From Angiostrongylus vasorum (Eukaryota > Nematoda > Chromadorea > Rhabditida > Metastrongylidae): a stretch of DNA of 64,000 nt. This document shows, piece after piece, positions 37,801 through 48,330 of the stretch. The DNA is taken from the NCBI GenBank assembly GCA_018806985.1, contig JADANN010000026.1:248001-312000 (forward strand). The letters run 5' to 3'. The stretch's first letter is position 1. Each line of letters begins with the position of its first letter. A program made the position numbers and the translations under genes. Below the pieces are notes generated by a model. That model did no database searches, was not told the origin of the DNA, and saw only the letters and a list, made by a program, of their open reading frames with translations.

Positions 37801-39162
37801 GTTTTATAGTTTTTTTCTGGAACGCAGAGCAGAAAGAGGAGATAGAAATCACATTGGCAAAGACAGATATAGATGGTCATTTAACAAATTTCATGAGAAA
37901 TCAATTGCTTTTAGATCGCTGCCATCAAATACGCTGGTAGTGGAAATCACGTGTAATTCTCGATTTTAAGTAAGTCTTGCCACTCATTTGATTCTGTTTT
38001 GAATTAAACCAGAGTACATATGTTAAGCCATATCACCGATAAGAAGGAAATCAAGAAACGAATTGCTCGCATAAAAATTTTTGAGTGGAACGACATGCAC
38101 AAATGAAGCGCTACTGAAAGCCGCTAGTGTCTTCTCTGTAAGTGATTTTGAGATAGCGAACATCAGATGCTTCTATGAGAACTAATACACAGTTGACTTT
38201 TAAGAGAAGAGGCGAAAGACCTAGCAAGGCGAAGCCGGTTGCTATTATATTCACAGATGGTTACAGCACTGTGGATCCAACAGAAGGTTAGTTTCCTATT
38301 TAAAATCAAGTATAAATGAAAAAACAGGTGGACCAAACTGGACAGAGATGATCTCAAAGACCTCAACTGTCAGTAAGCTCTAAGTCCGTACTCCTGGTTC
38401 AGTCATATATCTATATCATATCACTCTAGTACACAGATACTTAATACACTAAAATGCGAATTACTGGTGTGCAGGGATGGCAGAACTCTATTTTGAATTT
38501 CCTAACGTCTTGTCACGTCTCTTCACTTGATGTAAGCTAAATATTATTTTGTAGTAAAAGCTTTTTTTAACAAATTTTTAACAATCGTTGTTTTTTCGTT
38601 GGTAAATCGGAAATATAGTCTTGATCATTGCTATAGTTCTAAAGGTCACACTTCTATAAAGCTCCCATAAAGCTCTGCCAAACCTGGTTTGCTGCTTTTC
38701 AATGTCATGTTTTCCACGTTCAGATTCACTTGATTCAGGAGCTCGTTTTCTGCACAACATGGGGGTAATGGTATTTGCTATTGGCATGGACAAGGATGGC
38801 AAACCTATAAATCGAAAAGAGCTCGAGGTCAGACGCGTATTTTTTAGTGCGAAGAAGAAAAACAGAGGGAAAAAAATGCTTCAAAAAATACATCCTTGAC
38901 TCCCAGCTGCACGTCTTCATTTAATCTTGTTGCCAATACCTCCAAATAATTTTTGAAGAGGCTGTTCGTTTTGCTTTTTTTTAACGCCGCAATAATTTGC
39001 TTCTCACTGATCTGATCCTCTCCGTTGGAAGCCAATTTCGTTTAGCTGATTGCTGGTCATTCATCAAGAGTCTATACAATGTCGACTATCTCCGAATTTG
39101 AACGGGAACTGTACAGAGTCGGCAAGAGTTGTTTGGAAAAAGCCCATACTCCGATCAACTAG
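31862..39162 (+). CDS. Secreted protein with two von Willebrand factor A domains
   Basis: Domain 1: 31862 (or 31872)-31957, 32085-32220, 32296-32417, 32449-32564, 34313-34430. It shows VDVLFVLDATGSM (metal-site DxTGS), SGITSTGAAL and VVMTDGF, then VSVYTVAIGE and ELETIAGTPSNTLY. Linker: about 35273-35397, 35455-35522, 35577-35691 and 35843 onward, Ser/Gly/acid-rich (LSGDGSGY, ETEGSGF). Domain 2: 37580-37710, 37915-37969, 38013-38137, 38193-38286, 38724-38827, 39046-39162 (TAG), with YDIVLVFDASGSL, SGTTCTNEALL, IIFTDGYS and VFAIGMDKDG. All metal-site residues are kept in both domains, suggesting ligand binding outside the cell. Frame breaks: AAAA at 32362-32365 with the A run at 32449-32453, after 37950, and AAAAATTTTT near 38073; the linker frame at 35273 is also out by one. 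Either a recent pseudogene or homopolymer sequence errors. The specific gene is not recognised. Confidence 0.75.
32568..33900. other. Intron sequence of the vWA gene, first part
   Basis: A long intron (32565-34312) splits the first vWA domain. This part holds short ORFs without motifs and no recognised repeat. Confidence 0.4.
33908..34060. repeat. Fold-back element with Penelope-type motif
   Basis: Outer arms TAACACGAGGTTGA (33908-33921) and TCAACCTCGTGTAA (about 34047-34060) enclose a minus-strand motif GATGAAGACGCCGAAACGC (33942-33960) and an inner hairpin, 33985-34021 (GTCGATGGTCCACAGT against ACTGTGGATGTCGAC). It resembles the opposed terminal motifs at 5.3 and 26.7 kb and is probably a Penelope-derived terminus, within an intron of the vWA gene. 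Confidence 0.5.
36250..36505 (-). repeat. Diverged SINE, reverse copy
   Basis: Reverse matches to the family: TTGAATGCATATCTGGC, CTCTCAGACCAGT, and the head read in reverse (CTTGTAGTGCAGTCGTTAG, then GTGGTTCCTGATTC). Lies between the linker exons and the second vWA domain. Confidence 0.5.
36506..37579. other. Intron sequence of the vWA gene, before domain 2
   Basis: AT-rich, no recognised repeat or exon. A short direct repeat of GGAAGTCCAATAC/TGGACTTCCCG type occurs in inverted form at about 37318 and 37400. Confidence 0.35.
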
Positions 39163-39659
39163 TGTTCATCAGTGTTACGTGTTACGTTTCAACTTCAGGA
39201 ACATAAAAAATCTCTTCGAAAGACTTTCTCTATATATTTTCTTAGGCAATGCATTCTCTACCTATTTGATTCATCGTTTTAGGTATTGTGCCCGGTTTTG
39301 AAGATGCTCAGATGTTATTGATGCATTTGTGTTAAATAACTGCACAATTTCTTAACACTTTATGACTATCGGGAAACAGAAGATTTGTGTGACAACTTTC
39401 GTTTGTATAGGTACAGTCTAAACGTAAACAATAAACATCTTGCAATCTTGACAATGTTAGATGATTAAGAAGAATGGAAGAACAAAGAAAGAATACACAT
39501 TGATTAGTCATATCGATGTTAAAGGAAAGTCGGTTTCGAAATATTACTACGCTTTGTACTAGCTGATGATAACACTAACTTCTGCAAGATGGATTGTCCG
39601 GAGGAAAAACAAGTTTTTATGAACGGACAATAATTATATCCACCATCAGCGTCCTGCAT
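39163..39659. other. 3' flank of the vWA gene
   Basis: AT-rich sequence between the stop codon at 39162 and an RTE copy. AATAAACA at 39429 is a possible 3'-end signal. No other feature. Confidence 0.35.
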
Positions 39660-42265
39660 AAAAAGGGCATCAGGACGATGTCATCAGCAAAGCGAAGATG
39701 GCGTAACTGCCGACCATCGATTTTCACTCCCATATTATCCCATTCCAATGTTCGCCTGACGTTCTGGAGGGATGGAGGTAAATAATTTTGGCGAGATGGA
39801 ATCGCCTTGCCTAACTCCTCTTTTTGACTTCAATGATAATATTGTCGTAGAATGGTGAAATCTCGGCTGTGAAATTTTTGTACAGCTCACGTAGAATCTT
39901 TATGTACTGAGTAGGGACTCCTTGACTATCCAGGGCTTCCAAGACTGCTTCTATCTCGACTGAATCAAAGCCTTTTGTAAATCGATGAAGGTGAGACAGA
40001 GCGGTCTTTTGTACTTTCGCGACACTTCAATGAACCTTGTTACCGTGTGGATGTGGTCCATCGTACTAAATCCTTTTCGAAACCCTGCTTGCTCACATGG
40101 CTGTCTTTCGTCCAGTGTTCTGTCAATCCTGTTTAGGACGACTCGAGTGAAAAGTTTGTAGACGACAGACAGAAAGCAGATTGGGCGGTAGTTGCCGATA
40201 TCCTGTAGGTCACCTTTCTTGAACAATAACACGGTCTTGCTGGTCTTCCAATGGGTAGGGACCTTGCATTCAGACAGCTAACGTGTGAAGAGCCCAGCCA
40301 GTGCGTTTACGAGGGTTGACGGAAGGTTCTTCAGGTGTTCTGGTCTTATCCTGTCTGGACCTGGTATTGTTCGGTTTTTTCACCAACGAAATGGCATGTC
40401 GGGTTTCGAAAGGGAGAACCGGTGGTACAACACATCCATCCTCCTTTATTTCACATGACGGAAGGTGGACGTAGCTAACGAAGAGGTCCGAGTAGTATTC
40501 GTGAATAATTTTCTCCATTGCCTTTCTGGACGCTGTAGCTGTTCCGTTCGGGCGCCGGAGTGCAATCATCTTGGTCTTGTAATTGGCGGAGCTTCGGTGG
40601 GCTTTGCGAATGCTTTTCCCAGCCTCAGCAGCTTCGACCATTACTACTGCTCTTCTTTCTTCAAGATCTTCTTTTATCGCCTGTCTGCACTGTTTTGCAA
40701 GTTCGGACGTTAGTTCGCGGTTGCCTGCAGTTCGTGCGATTCCACGCTTGCGTATCAGCTCGAGTGTTTCTGGAGACAGACGTCTCTTGGTGACTATCGA
40801 ACTCTCAGCTTTCATAGCGCTAACGTGAAGATGTTTAATGAGCCGATCGTATTCTTCATCGATGTTATCGACAACTGCATCTTCCCAGCTGCCGACTAAT
40901 GAAATGAATAAGTCCCAGTTTGCGGTGGTTAGGCGGCTTTTTCTCCTTTGCGCGAGAAATAGAATCTTGCACGAAGGAGATGGTGGTCTGATCCTGTGTA
41001 GAATTTTACGGCAACAGCGCCATCGGTTAGGCAAACCTTCTATTTACTATGATGTGGTCTATTTCATTATGGTACTCTCCATTTGGAGACTCCCCTCGTC
41101 CAGCGCTGAGGGTGGGGCTTCTGGAATTGTGAGTTAGCATAGATGCTTTTGGTCGCCGTGATAAACTCAAACAGCCGCTCACTCTGTTCGTTCCATTCTA
41201 ATCCGCAGGTCCCAATGTGACGTTCTGCAGACGTTCTTCTTGGTCCAGTCTTAGCGTTGAAATCTCCAATGATGACCTTGAAAAATGTGTGGTCTTTTCT
41301 GTAGAACTTCTCCAAGTCTGTACAGAATGTTTCGACTTCTTCTTCGACATAGTTTGATGTCGGCTCGTAAACGTTACAGATTGTCGAAGCCGGTATTGAT
41401 CCACATCTTTTTAATTGTAAACGCCCGATTCGGGTTGTAAGTTGTTCGAATGAATCGGTGTTCATGGACAAACTCGTGTTGACGAGAACGCCGACGCGGC
41501 CAACTCCTCTAATGTCGCACGTTCCGAGGAACAGTTCTTCTCCAGTGTCACAGACGGCGTTGAAAGGGTGGCATCGTCTCGCATTGGCCAGGTCGGTGAC
41601 GTCGTACCCTTTCCTTCTTGCTTGCATGAGCAAGTCTTCTATCGAGGACTCGGATGCAAGTGTACGTGCATTGTAGGTACAGATCGTCACCATTGTTCTT
41701 TCAAATCCAGGCAGCTTCCATTGGCCCTGAGATTTTAGCAGCCTCTCCGTACTCGCCCTACCCAACGCTGCGAAATAGGGGCTCTCTCGGGGTTAGGGGG
41801 AATGAGGCCCTTTTTTTTTACTGTGTTTAGTATTTTTGAGACCCACGTATAGCTTGCTGGGCTCTGAACGTGGGAGGCTGGGAATACTCACGGGTAGCTT
41901 GCCAGGCTCTTCCAGAATGGACATGGAGCTTATTTGTTGGAGGCGACTCTTAACCGCCTCCCATATACTTCCCTGTCACTTGATTGCAGCCTTTCGGAGG
42001 ATTTGACTCGTAGAATACAATCTGCATAAACTATAACGCACCCACACAACCATGCATGAATACGCCTAGCAAATACAGAAAGTAAGTGCCAAGTCGGCGA
42101 AGCAGAAACAGGGAGTTCATTCACTGGATCCACTTGCGTCTCAGGGAAGCAAAGGTCGCTTTTGGTCCGCGATCAACCACTGTCCGCCACCTGGCGACGC
42201 GCCACGTAGCCTCGCGACTAACCGGCTCGAGATCCCCCCATACGAGGGAGATCCGTGGGGAGAAT
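39660..42265 (-). mobile_element. RTE-A non-LTR retrotransposon, best preserved copy
   Basis: Read on the minus strand: 5' untranslated sequence (42265-41770), endonuclease domain 41765-41067 ([38 protein letters not shown]), continuing through GSDHH near 40985, linker 41034-40270, and reverse transcriptase (NYRPICFLSVVYKLF, GFRKGFSTMDHIHTV, TFIDLQKAL) ending just after FADDIVL near 39665. The thumb region and C-terminal tail are absent. An intact element nicks target DNA and copies its RNA there. Only a few frameshifts and stops, so this is a younger copy than that at 17.7-21 kb, but it lacks the 3' end. Confidence 0.85.
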
Positions 42266-42270
42266 CAAGG

Positions 42271-42302
42271 CATATATGTATATATATATATATATATATA
42301 TG
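42271..42302. repeat. (AT)n microsatellite
   Basis: CATATATGTA followed by alternating TA, at the 5' border of the RTE-A copy. Confidence 0.9.
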
Positions 42303-42339
42303 TACATACATAAAATACATACCGATTGTATGACCATCT

Positions 42340-42910
42340 GTACAACAGCAAACCGCGTGATTTTCCTCAGGGTGGAGAGAGTGATGGCATAAGTTCGGGT
42401 ACGGTGTATTTTATTTCTTGTAAAGCCTTGAGGACGAATGCGTTGAAGAAACTGGGCTCATCATCCAGTGTCGCTACAAACTAGATAAAATCGAACGAAA
42501 CTCTTTAATAGGCGCACATAAGGTACGACGACATAGCGGCCGGAGAAGACTTAGTGGTAAAAGTCACTTCCTGGCACAGGAATCTAAAATATCATCGTAC
42601 AAGAATCTTTAGGCGTTCCGAATAAATTTCAGAAATCCTGTGATAAACTGATGCTACATTTTTTACCCGTTACAAATAAATTCCTCACCAAGGTAAGACT
42701 CTATATGGCTGGTGTCCATTAACAAGTGGTACGACTTACGAAGGAAAAACGGTGACTGTTTAAGAGAAGCCGTTTGCCTATGCAAATAAAAGCTTATAAG
42801 TTGAGCTTTTATGTTTTTTGCTGGTTATGAAAGTTTAGACTGAAGTAGAATGTGCATCGATTGGACCTTCTCAGGCTCTGGAAAGTGCCTAATCGCCGAA
42901 GCATTAGCAA
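42340..42910 (+). mobile_element. Penelope-like element, 3' fragment
   Basis: Positions 42370-42440 translate with frame breaks to GISSGTVYFISCK, the start of the GIY-YIG domain, and 42570-42640 to a decayed domain end. A terminal motif follows at 42875-42905 (GGCTCTGGAAAGTGCCTAAT then CGCCGAAGCATTAGC). Strongly decayed. Confidence 0.55.
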
Positions 42911-43134
42911 CCGTTCTGAGCAGTCTTTAAAGCAAGCACCAAGTCGAAAAAGATTGTCAAGCCCCATGATTGTTCAAAACACTAGAAGATATTCCACATA
43001 ACGGAACGGACATAGAGAACACACTCTCCACTTACCACGCCTTCACGAGGAAACCACAGAATACACACACACACAATTGACTAGGCTTGGCCTGTGCATC
43101 ATACCAGGGTGAAAAAGTTCTAAAATGGCACTCA

Positions 43135-43700
43135 ACACTTTAGCTCTCCGATATTATTTTCATTTGATGAATACAAGCCAGCGCGAGTGAGACACACCTT
43201 AAAGTTGTGAGAGTGGCATCCATAGATGAGCCTTTTCGTACTACGTTTTCAGAGACCGAAACAAAAAGCTGCAACATTTTTTTGAAACTCAGAGAAAATG
43301 AGCGCTTCCTAGGCAAACAACCGAAAAGTAAAACATATACGCTCACAGGCTGTCGTGTTGGACGATTGAAGCTTGCTTATCTATTAGTTACGCTAGAAGA
43401 TTGTGGCGCAGTCTTAAACTTGACTTTTTCAACATTCAGCCAATCATCGCCGCATATTGTGTTTGCATTTATTATTTATTTATTCATTATTTGTGCTTCT
43501 TTTCTTCTTTAACAGCTCTTTCACTTTACCGAAAATGCTGCGCTACTGTCTGAAATGACCAAATGGCGATTATCTTTGCAGAGCATAGGATATTATAGTC
43601 AATCGGAAGAAGATTGCTATCCCTCCCCTTTCGCCCGTAGATCGCTAACCCAGTGAACACCTTCCGGTGTGAATTCATAAACATACATGCTGTCATGAGA
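43135..43700 (-). repeat. 5' region of a truncated fourth H3-like unit
   Basis: Aligns with 46985-47500 and 51485-52000, which precede the H3-like genes on the minus strand. It keeps the segment matching exon 0 of the 43.7-47.1-kb gene (GAAAAGGCTCATCT near 43235), but the ATG is changed to GTA and no exon 1 follows; a Penelope fragment abuts. Near 43695 the minus frame reads YEFTPEGVHWVSDLRAKGEG, with related peptides in the other two copies. Confidence 0.6.
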
Positions 43701-43744
43701 AATTTATTATTATCTCGAATCTAAATTAACGAGAAGTATGGGTT

Positions 43745-46700
43745 TTACTTGTAAACGTCGCTGCATAGTAGGTAGGCACGAACATCGCGAACCATGATAG
43801 TTTTGCGTCCGTACAGCTCCGAGACCTCCTTCGTTTCCATGAAAAGCTTCCGAAGGGTGTCTTCGCACACCTAGATACTCTCAGAAAGAATGACTTTCAG
43901 ACAATGTATAACCATGGATAGTTGTTCTCGCATTCAGTCAACTATTTGTTTCTTTTGGATTATGTTGTTCACATTGTTGGTTTCTCTTCAATGTCCAGTA
44001 TTAGTGAGCATATATAAAGCACTCGGAATAATTTTATGTTAGTATTGGAATACTTAGAGATGAGATATCTTCTTTTCTCATACCTAACCCAAATATTTAG
44101 ATAGATTTTAATACTTCAGCTACCCTATTCCGTCTGTGAAAATTCGAACAACACCGGACAGAATACGATCTGAACACCTGGAGAACCCAGTCCTCATAAA
44201 TGCATTGGCTTGGCTTTTCGCACGTTAGGTGTCAGAATTCAAGGTCCCTATTCAATGGAAGACCAGCAAGACCGTGTTCTTTTTCAAGAAGGGTGACCTA
44301 CACGATATCGGCAACTACCGCCCAACCTGGTCGTTTCGTCTCATACCAATGAGGTGTGACAGAACATGGGACAGAAGGACCTCTATGTCAGCAAGCCTGG
44401 TTACCAGAATGACCCGACACAATGGTCCACATCCACACGATAACAAGATTTATTGAAGTGTCGTGAGAAGTACAAGAGACCGCTTTCTCTCAATTCCATC
44501 TAACCAAGAAATGCCTTTGACTGAGTCGAGATAGAAAACCAGTCATGGATGGACTGGACAGTCAGAGCGTCCCTATTTAATATATAAAGGCTCCTCGTGA
44601 GCTATATAAAAAATTTCACAACCAAAATATCAGCATTTCGTATCGATATTCACATCGACGTTGAAAGAGTGTTTAGGCAAGGTGATACCATCTTGCTAAA
44701 TTTATTTACCGCCATCCTCGAATGCTATGCGAATAACACGGGTGTGAAATTTGACTGTCTGCAGTTACACTATCTTCGCTTTGCTGATGACATCGTCCTT
44801 ACAACACCAAACATTAGCCAAGCAGAACGTATGCTCGCCTACTTTGATAAAGCCTGTGGAAAGACTGGTCCTCGACTAAATCCCACAAAAAACGATGTTT
44901 GTGAGAAGCGGATTGGTTTCGTATGTCCCATTCACGCTCAGTGGAATAAATATCTCAGAATGCACCAGTTACGCCTACCAAAGTCGCGAAATCAATGTCA
45001 TGAAGCACTTAGCTCCAGAGTTAAGCAGAAGAAATCAAGTGGATTGAGGAGCTTTCAAAGTAGAGAGAATGTAGTAATGAGATCAAAAAACATCTGACTC
45101 CGCGCCGAATCCACGATTCTTCTTTGCTTAGAGAATGCATCAGCAACCTCGTCGCTACTTTAACAGGATGAAAGACCACTGTGCGTTTTTTGAGCGCCGA
45201 GTCGAAAGGACGATGCTGGGAGTATTTTGCATCACGCAAAACAGGGAAGAAATCCGAAGCTCCACCCCTTGTCAACGCTCATAAGTCAAGGACGCCATTT
45301 TATACGTCCGTCTACGATTGAATTCCACCAGATGTAAGACGCACAACAAGAACACTACAGGTGCAACGTTCAGAATTCTTCTGCACAACTCTGGGAGAGA
45401 GATAAGATTTTCGACGAGTTCGCAGAGCAAACACAACTCACTGAACTACTCTTTCACTCGACGGGAAGGAATGCAAAATTTACTAGCTCCCACTCGAGTC
45501 ACTTGTCGATCAACGAACGGGACGACAAATGATGCAGGTGATAGCACATTATGTTTAGGGTCTGAACAAAGCGAAATCGCCGAAAAATCAGCCATCGTAC
45601 TTGAGAAAGAAGAGATGACAAGCTCTTTACTAGCCTACACATGGAACGTTTATAAGATATTATAGATATTCCATGCCGAGCTTAAGTGAAAGTCGGTCCT
45701 TGGATGTTTTCAAGTACATCTTGTTTCATTCACACGAATGGACAAGGCTCTCACCTCTTGCAGTATTGCATAGACTTTTCTACGGCATAGTCTCTTTTTT
45801 GGATACGACTCCTCTTTCCCCATCAGTAACAATCGACGAATAAGCTTGACGAAGTATGACTAAAATATTAAGTTTTAACAAATACACTTAGCTTTCAACA
45901 TTTTTTTCTTGCAGATAAAACTCACATGGGGTATAACGAACTTATTACTCTTCCGTTTGTTTTTCTTCCGTTTTTTAGGGCCGGAGTTCCTTCGTGCAAA
46001 CAGCTTCTGTAAGTTTTTTTGTTTTAAATTTTTGCTTTTCTCTTGCACGGAACCCTATACGTAATACGGAGCAAGCGATCAGGTACAAATATATTACTAT
46101 TTTGTGAATTTTTCCAACATCTAGCACAAGATTCGAATAAAATAAAGAAGATAGGATAAGATCTGCGGTTAGACCAGTGGTGAGGGATGCCGGGCAATAC
46201 CCAATACATGGTTGTGAATTCATCGCGTCACCGAGGGTTAATTAACCCACTCCTTGATATTCACTTGTAGCCATTATACAAGCTAAATATGCATACAATG
46301 AACTCTATGATTCTTGTACCCTATAGCAGAGTACTATGATTGGATGCGGATTTATATTGAGAATGAGCTGTGCTTAGTATCTTGCATACACGTTGTTTCA
46401 CAAGTTGAAAGAGCATAAGGAGTTCGGCGATGATCATATAAGCCATGCATTCGACTTTATGGAACCTCTGTGGAAGTCACTGTACATGACTGTATACATA
46501 TTTGGCCTGTGGTATCGAGTTTCGGTTACTACTATGCATCGAATCACTGTTTTTATCCTCCCAAACAAGTCTGGAGCCAACCCGCCGACCGTGGAAGGAT
46601 CGAAGGCTTGCTGCGCCCGGAATGCATTCCAAGTCACCTATAACCATTGAGCTGGTCGTGTCTCGGATAGTGGGAAACTTGTAATGACTTTTAGGTACTA

Positions 46701-47078
46701 AACAAGTGTGAAACCATTTCGATACACGTGGGCTGGTATCTGTTGAACAAAACCCTTCCTGTTCCAGCGTCGTCACATCATTTCCATATGGGTTAGCTAG
46801 TATTTTTTAAAAATTACTACAACTAGATTTAACTATTTTTTCAATCCAGTCAGTCACCCTACTCACCTTTATCAACGCCAGCGATCTTTCGGCCGACGAC
46901 CTTCTTGGTCGGAGCGTTGCAATTCCAGCTGCCCAAGAATTCGTCGAAAGGCTAAAAACTACTTACAATTTAACTCACCGATCGTATTTTCACTTCGTAA
47001 TAACAAGCCACCCATAAGTGAAACTTACTGAGCAATTGGAATAAGTGCTTCCGCCAATGAGCCTTTTCTCGGTATCAT
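43745..47078 (-). CDS. Divergent histone H3-like protein (copy A)
   Basis: Four minus-strand exons: 47078-47029, 46951-46867, 45859-45755, 43870-43745 (TAA). Phases are 2/1, 0/0 and 0/0; donors are GTAAGT, GTGAGT and GTGAGA, acceptors TTTTTAG, ATTTTAG and TATCTAG. The product has 121 residues against about 135 in H3. The tail (MIPRKGSLAEALIPIAHLST, then LRPRRSSAERS) is basic but lacks the canonical ARTKQTARKS. Residues about 41-60 (LALIKSYFVKLIRR) fit the end of alphaN and alpha1 of H3 (LLIRKLPFQRLVR). Residues 77-94 (AILQEVCEDTLRKLFMET) fit alpha2 (ALQEACEAYLVGLFEDT), and GRKTIMVRDVRAYL fits loop 2 and alpha3 (KRVTIMPKDIQLA). Loop 1 is about five residues longer than in H3, as is also the trend in CENP-A. 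Expected to be nuclear and chromatin-bound; whether it replaces H3 or CENP-A is unknown. Introns hold SINEs and an RTE-A fragment. Confidence 0.7.
44150..45680 (+). mobile_element. RTE-A fragment inside intron 2 of H3-like copy A
   Basis: Plus-strand reverse transcriptase and C-terminal part: DRIRSEHLEN (about 44160), KTSKTVFFFKKGDLHDIGNYRP, LHYLRFADDIVLTTPNISQAERM (44760-44830), then decayed tail to 45680. Deletions and frameshifts throughout. It is antisense to the host gene. Confidence 0.75.
46150..46320 (+). repeat. SINE copy, diverged, intron 1 of H3-like copy A
   Basis: Head AGACCAGTGGTGAGGGATGC with GGTTGTGAATTCATC, body ending AGCTAAATATGCATACAATG. The same insertion with the same flank is present at 50545-50720 in the paralogous intron. 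Confidence 0.55.
46390..46640 (-). repeat. SINE reverse copy, intron 1 of H3-like copy A
   Basis: Reverse family body: AAGCCATGCATTCGACTTTA, ATATTTGGCCTGTGG, TCCTCCCAAACAAGTCTGG. It has a counterpart at 50795-51045 in the paralogous intron. Confidence 0.6.
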
Positions 47079-47500
47079 GTTTTCAGTGGTCCAGACACAG
47101 TGACACGAACTATTTGTTTCAACTCGGAGAAAAAGTTGAGCGCTTCCTAGATAAAACAACCGTAAAGCAAAACGCATACGCTGATGAGGTTGTCGTGTTA
47201 GATGAATGAAACTTGCTTATCTTACAATTATGCTAGGAGATTGTGAGACAGTCTTGAATTTGACTCTTTTAACATTTAGTTAATCATCGCTGTATACTGT
47301 GTTTGCATTTTCCTAGTCTTTTTTTTCTTTTTAATGGCTTTTTCTATTTTACCAGAAAGTAATTTGATATGAACAAATGCCGATTATTTTTACAGGATAT
47401 AGGAACTCTGTGTTTAATCATAACAGCGTTGCTCTCTGAACCTTTTTCACCATTAACCCAATGAACATATTCTGATGTGAAGTGAGCAAACTGGCATTGA
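46985..47500 (-). repeat. Upstream region of H3-like copy A (array repeat)
   Basis: Shared with 43135-43700 and 51485-52000. Conserved blocks include GAGCGCTTCCTAG, GCTTATCT, AATCATCGCTGTATACTGTG and ACCCAATGAACA. It precedes and includes exon 0, so it probably holds the promoter. A conserved minus-strand peptide (SEYVHWVNGEKG) may be an extra upstream exon or a relic. Confidence 0.6.
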
Positions 47501-47707
47501 GAATGAAAACAGCAATACAGATAGTCCTGACATTGCTTATAACTTGTTATTCAGACCAATGTTGGACCAATGTTGATTAAGCTATTCCTTACGATACAAT
47601 TCATGAATACGTCATTACTTAGACTGTTTTCTATATTCAATATGAATCATTTCTGAAATCACGCTAGAACTCACCACACACCTCTCGTAGGGGAGAAATA
47701 ATGAAGG

Positions 47708-47810
47708 TTACCTGATGAGGGACATTATCACTCTGATTGCTCTCATATGCATGATAGTTATGATAAGCGTATCTGTTTCAATCAGCAAATTCTCACAGAA
47801 AACACATTGA
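47708..47810 (-). pseudogene. H3-like exon-3 relic (copy B0)
   Basis: Minus frame CVFCENLLIETDTLI, then MRAIRVIMSLIR and TAA (47708-47710). The positions fit helix 2, loop 2 and helix 3 of copy A (LFMETKEV, RKTIMV). The same segment occurs at 52060-52190 with one extra C. The upstream exons are lost: an RTE-A tail begins directly at 47812. Confidence 0.4.
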
Positions 47811-47811
47811 G

Positions 47812-48330
47812 AAGTGTAGAGAAGTAGTGAAGAGAACAAAGAACGCCCGACTCTGTGCCCACCTTTTCGACTCAACAGCACTTCGTGCCTTAGCGTATTC
47901 AGCAGGAACCTGGTCGCTGGGTAAACAGTGCGAAAAAACCACTCTGCGTTATTGAACGCACAGTCTAAAGGATGCTAGGAGTATCACGTGTCACGCAAGC
48001 AAGGGAAGGAATCGGAAGCTCCGACCTGCGTCAATGATCAAGAATCGTAGATGCCGTTCTATGCGCCGAACAGTCGAAGATAAGGTGGGCAGGACACGTA
48101 ATGCGTATGAATGACAACCGTTGGACAGGAGCCGTTAGTGATTGGATTCCTCGGGATGTTAAACGCACTGCAGGAACACCACCGACCCGATGGTCAGGCT
48201 TCTTCACGAAAGGTCTAGAAGAAAGATATGATATTCAACGAGTCCTTAGTGCGAGCAAAACCCACTGGGCTACTCTTGCACGCGACAGGGAAAAATGGAA
48301 GATTTACTGGCGCCCACTAGAGTGATACAG
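47812..48330 (+). mobile_element. RTE-A C-terminal tail fragment
   Basis: The frame 48101-48325 reads MRMNDNRWTGAVSDWIPRDV, then TPPTRWSGFF and HWATLARDREKW, the conserved tail after the reverse transcriptase. 47812-48100 is the preceding part with frame breaks (TKNARLCAHLFDST). Confidence 0.8.

Noticed and set aside
38844..39035. 63-codon minus ORF
   Set aside because: Antisense to the intron between two well-supported vWA exons, with no motif.
39660..42265. LTR retrotransposon or endogenous retrovirus
   Set aside because: Apurinic-type endonuclease before the reverse transcriptase, no LTR, gag, protease or integrase: a non-LTR RTE element.
45975..46776. Minus ORFs near H3-like exon 1
   Set aside because: They run through two SINE copies in intron 1 of copy A; splice-consistent exons explain the gene without them.
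48101..48325. Possible independent small gene
   Set aside because: The frame is the conserved C-terminal tail of RTE-A, seen also at 20.7 and 59.9 kb.
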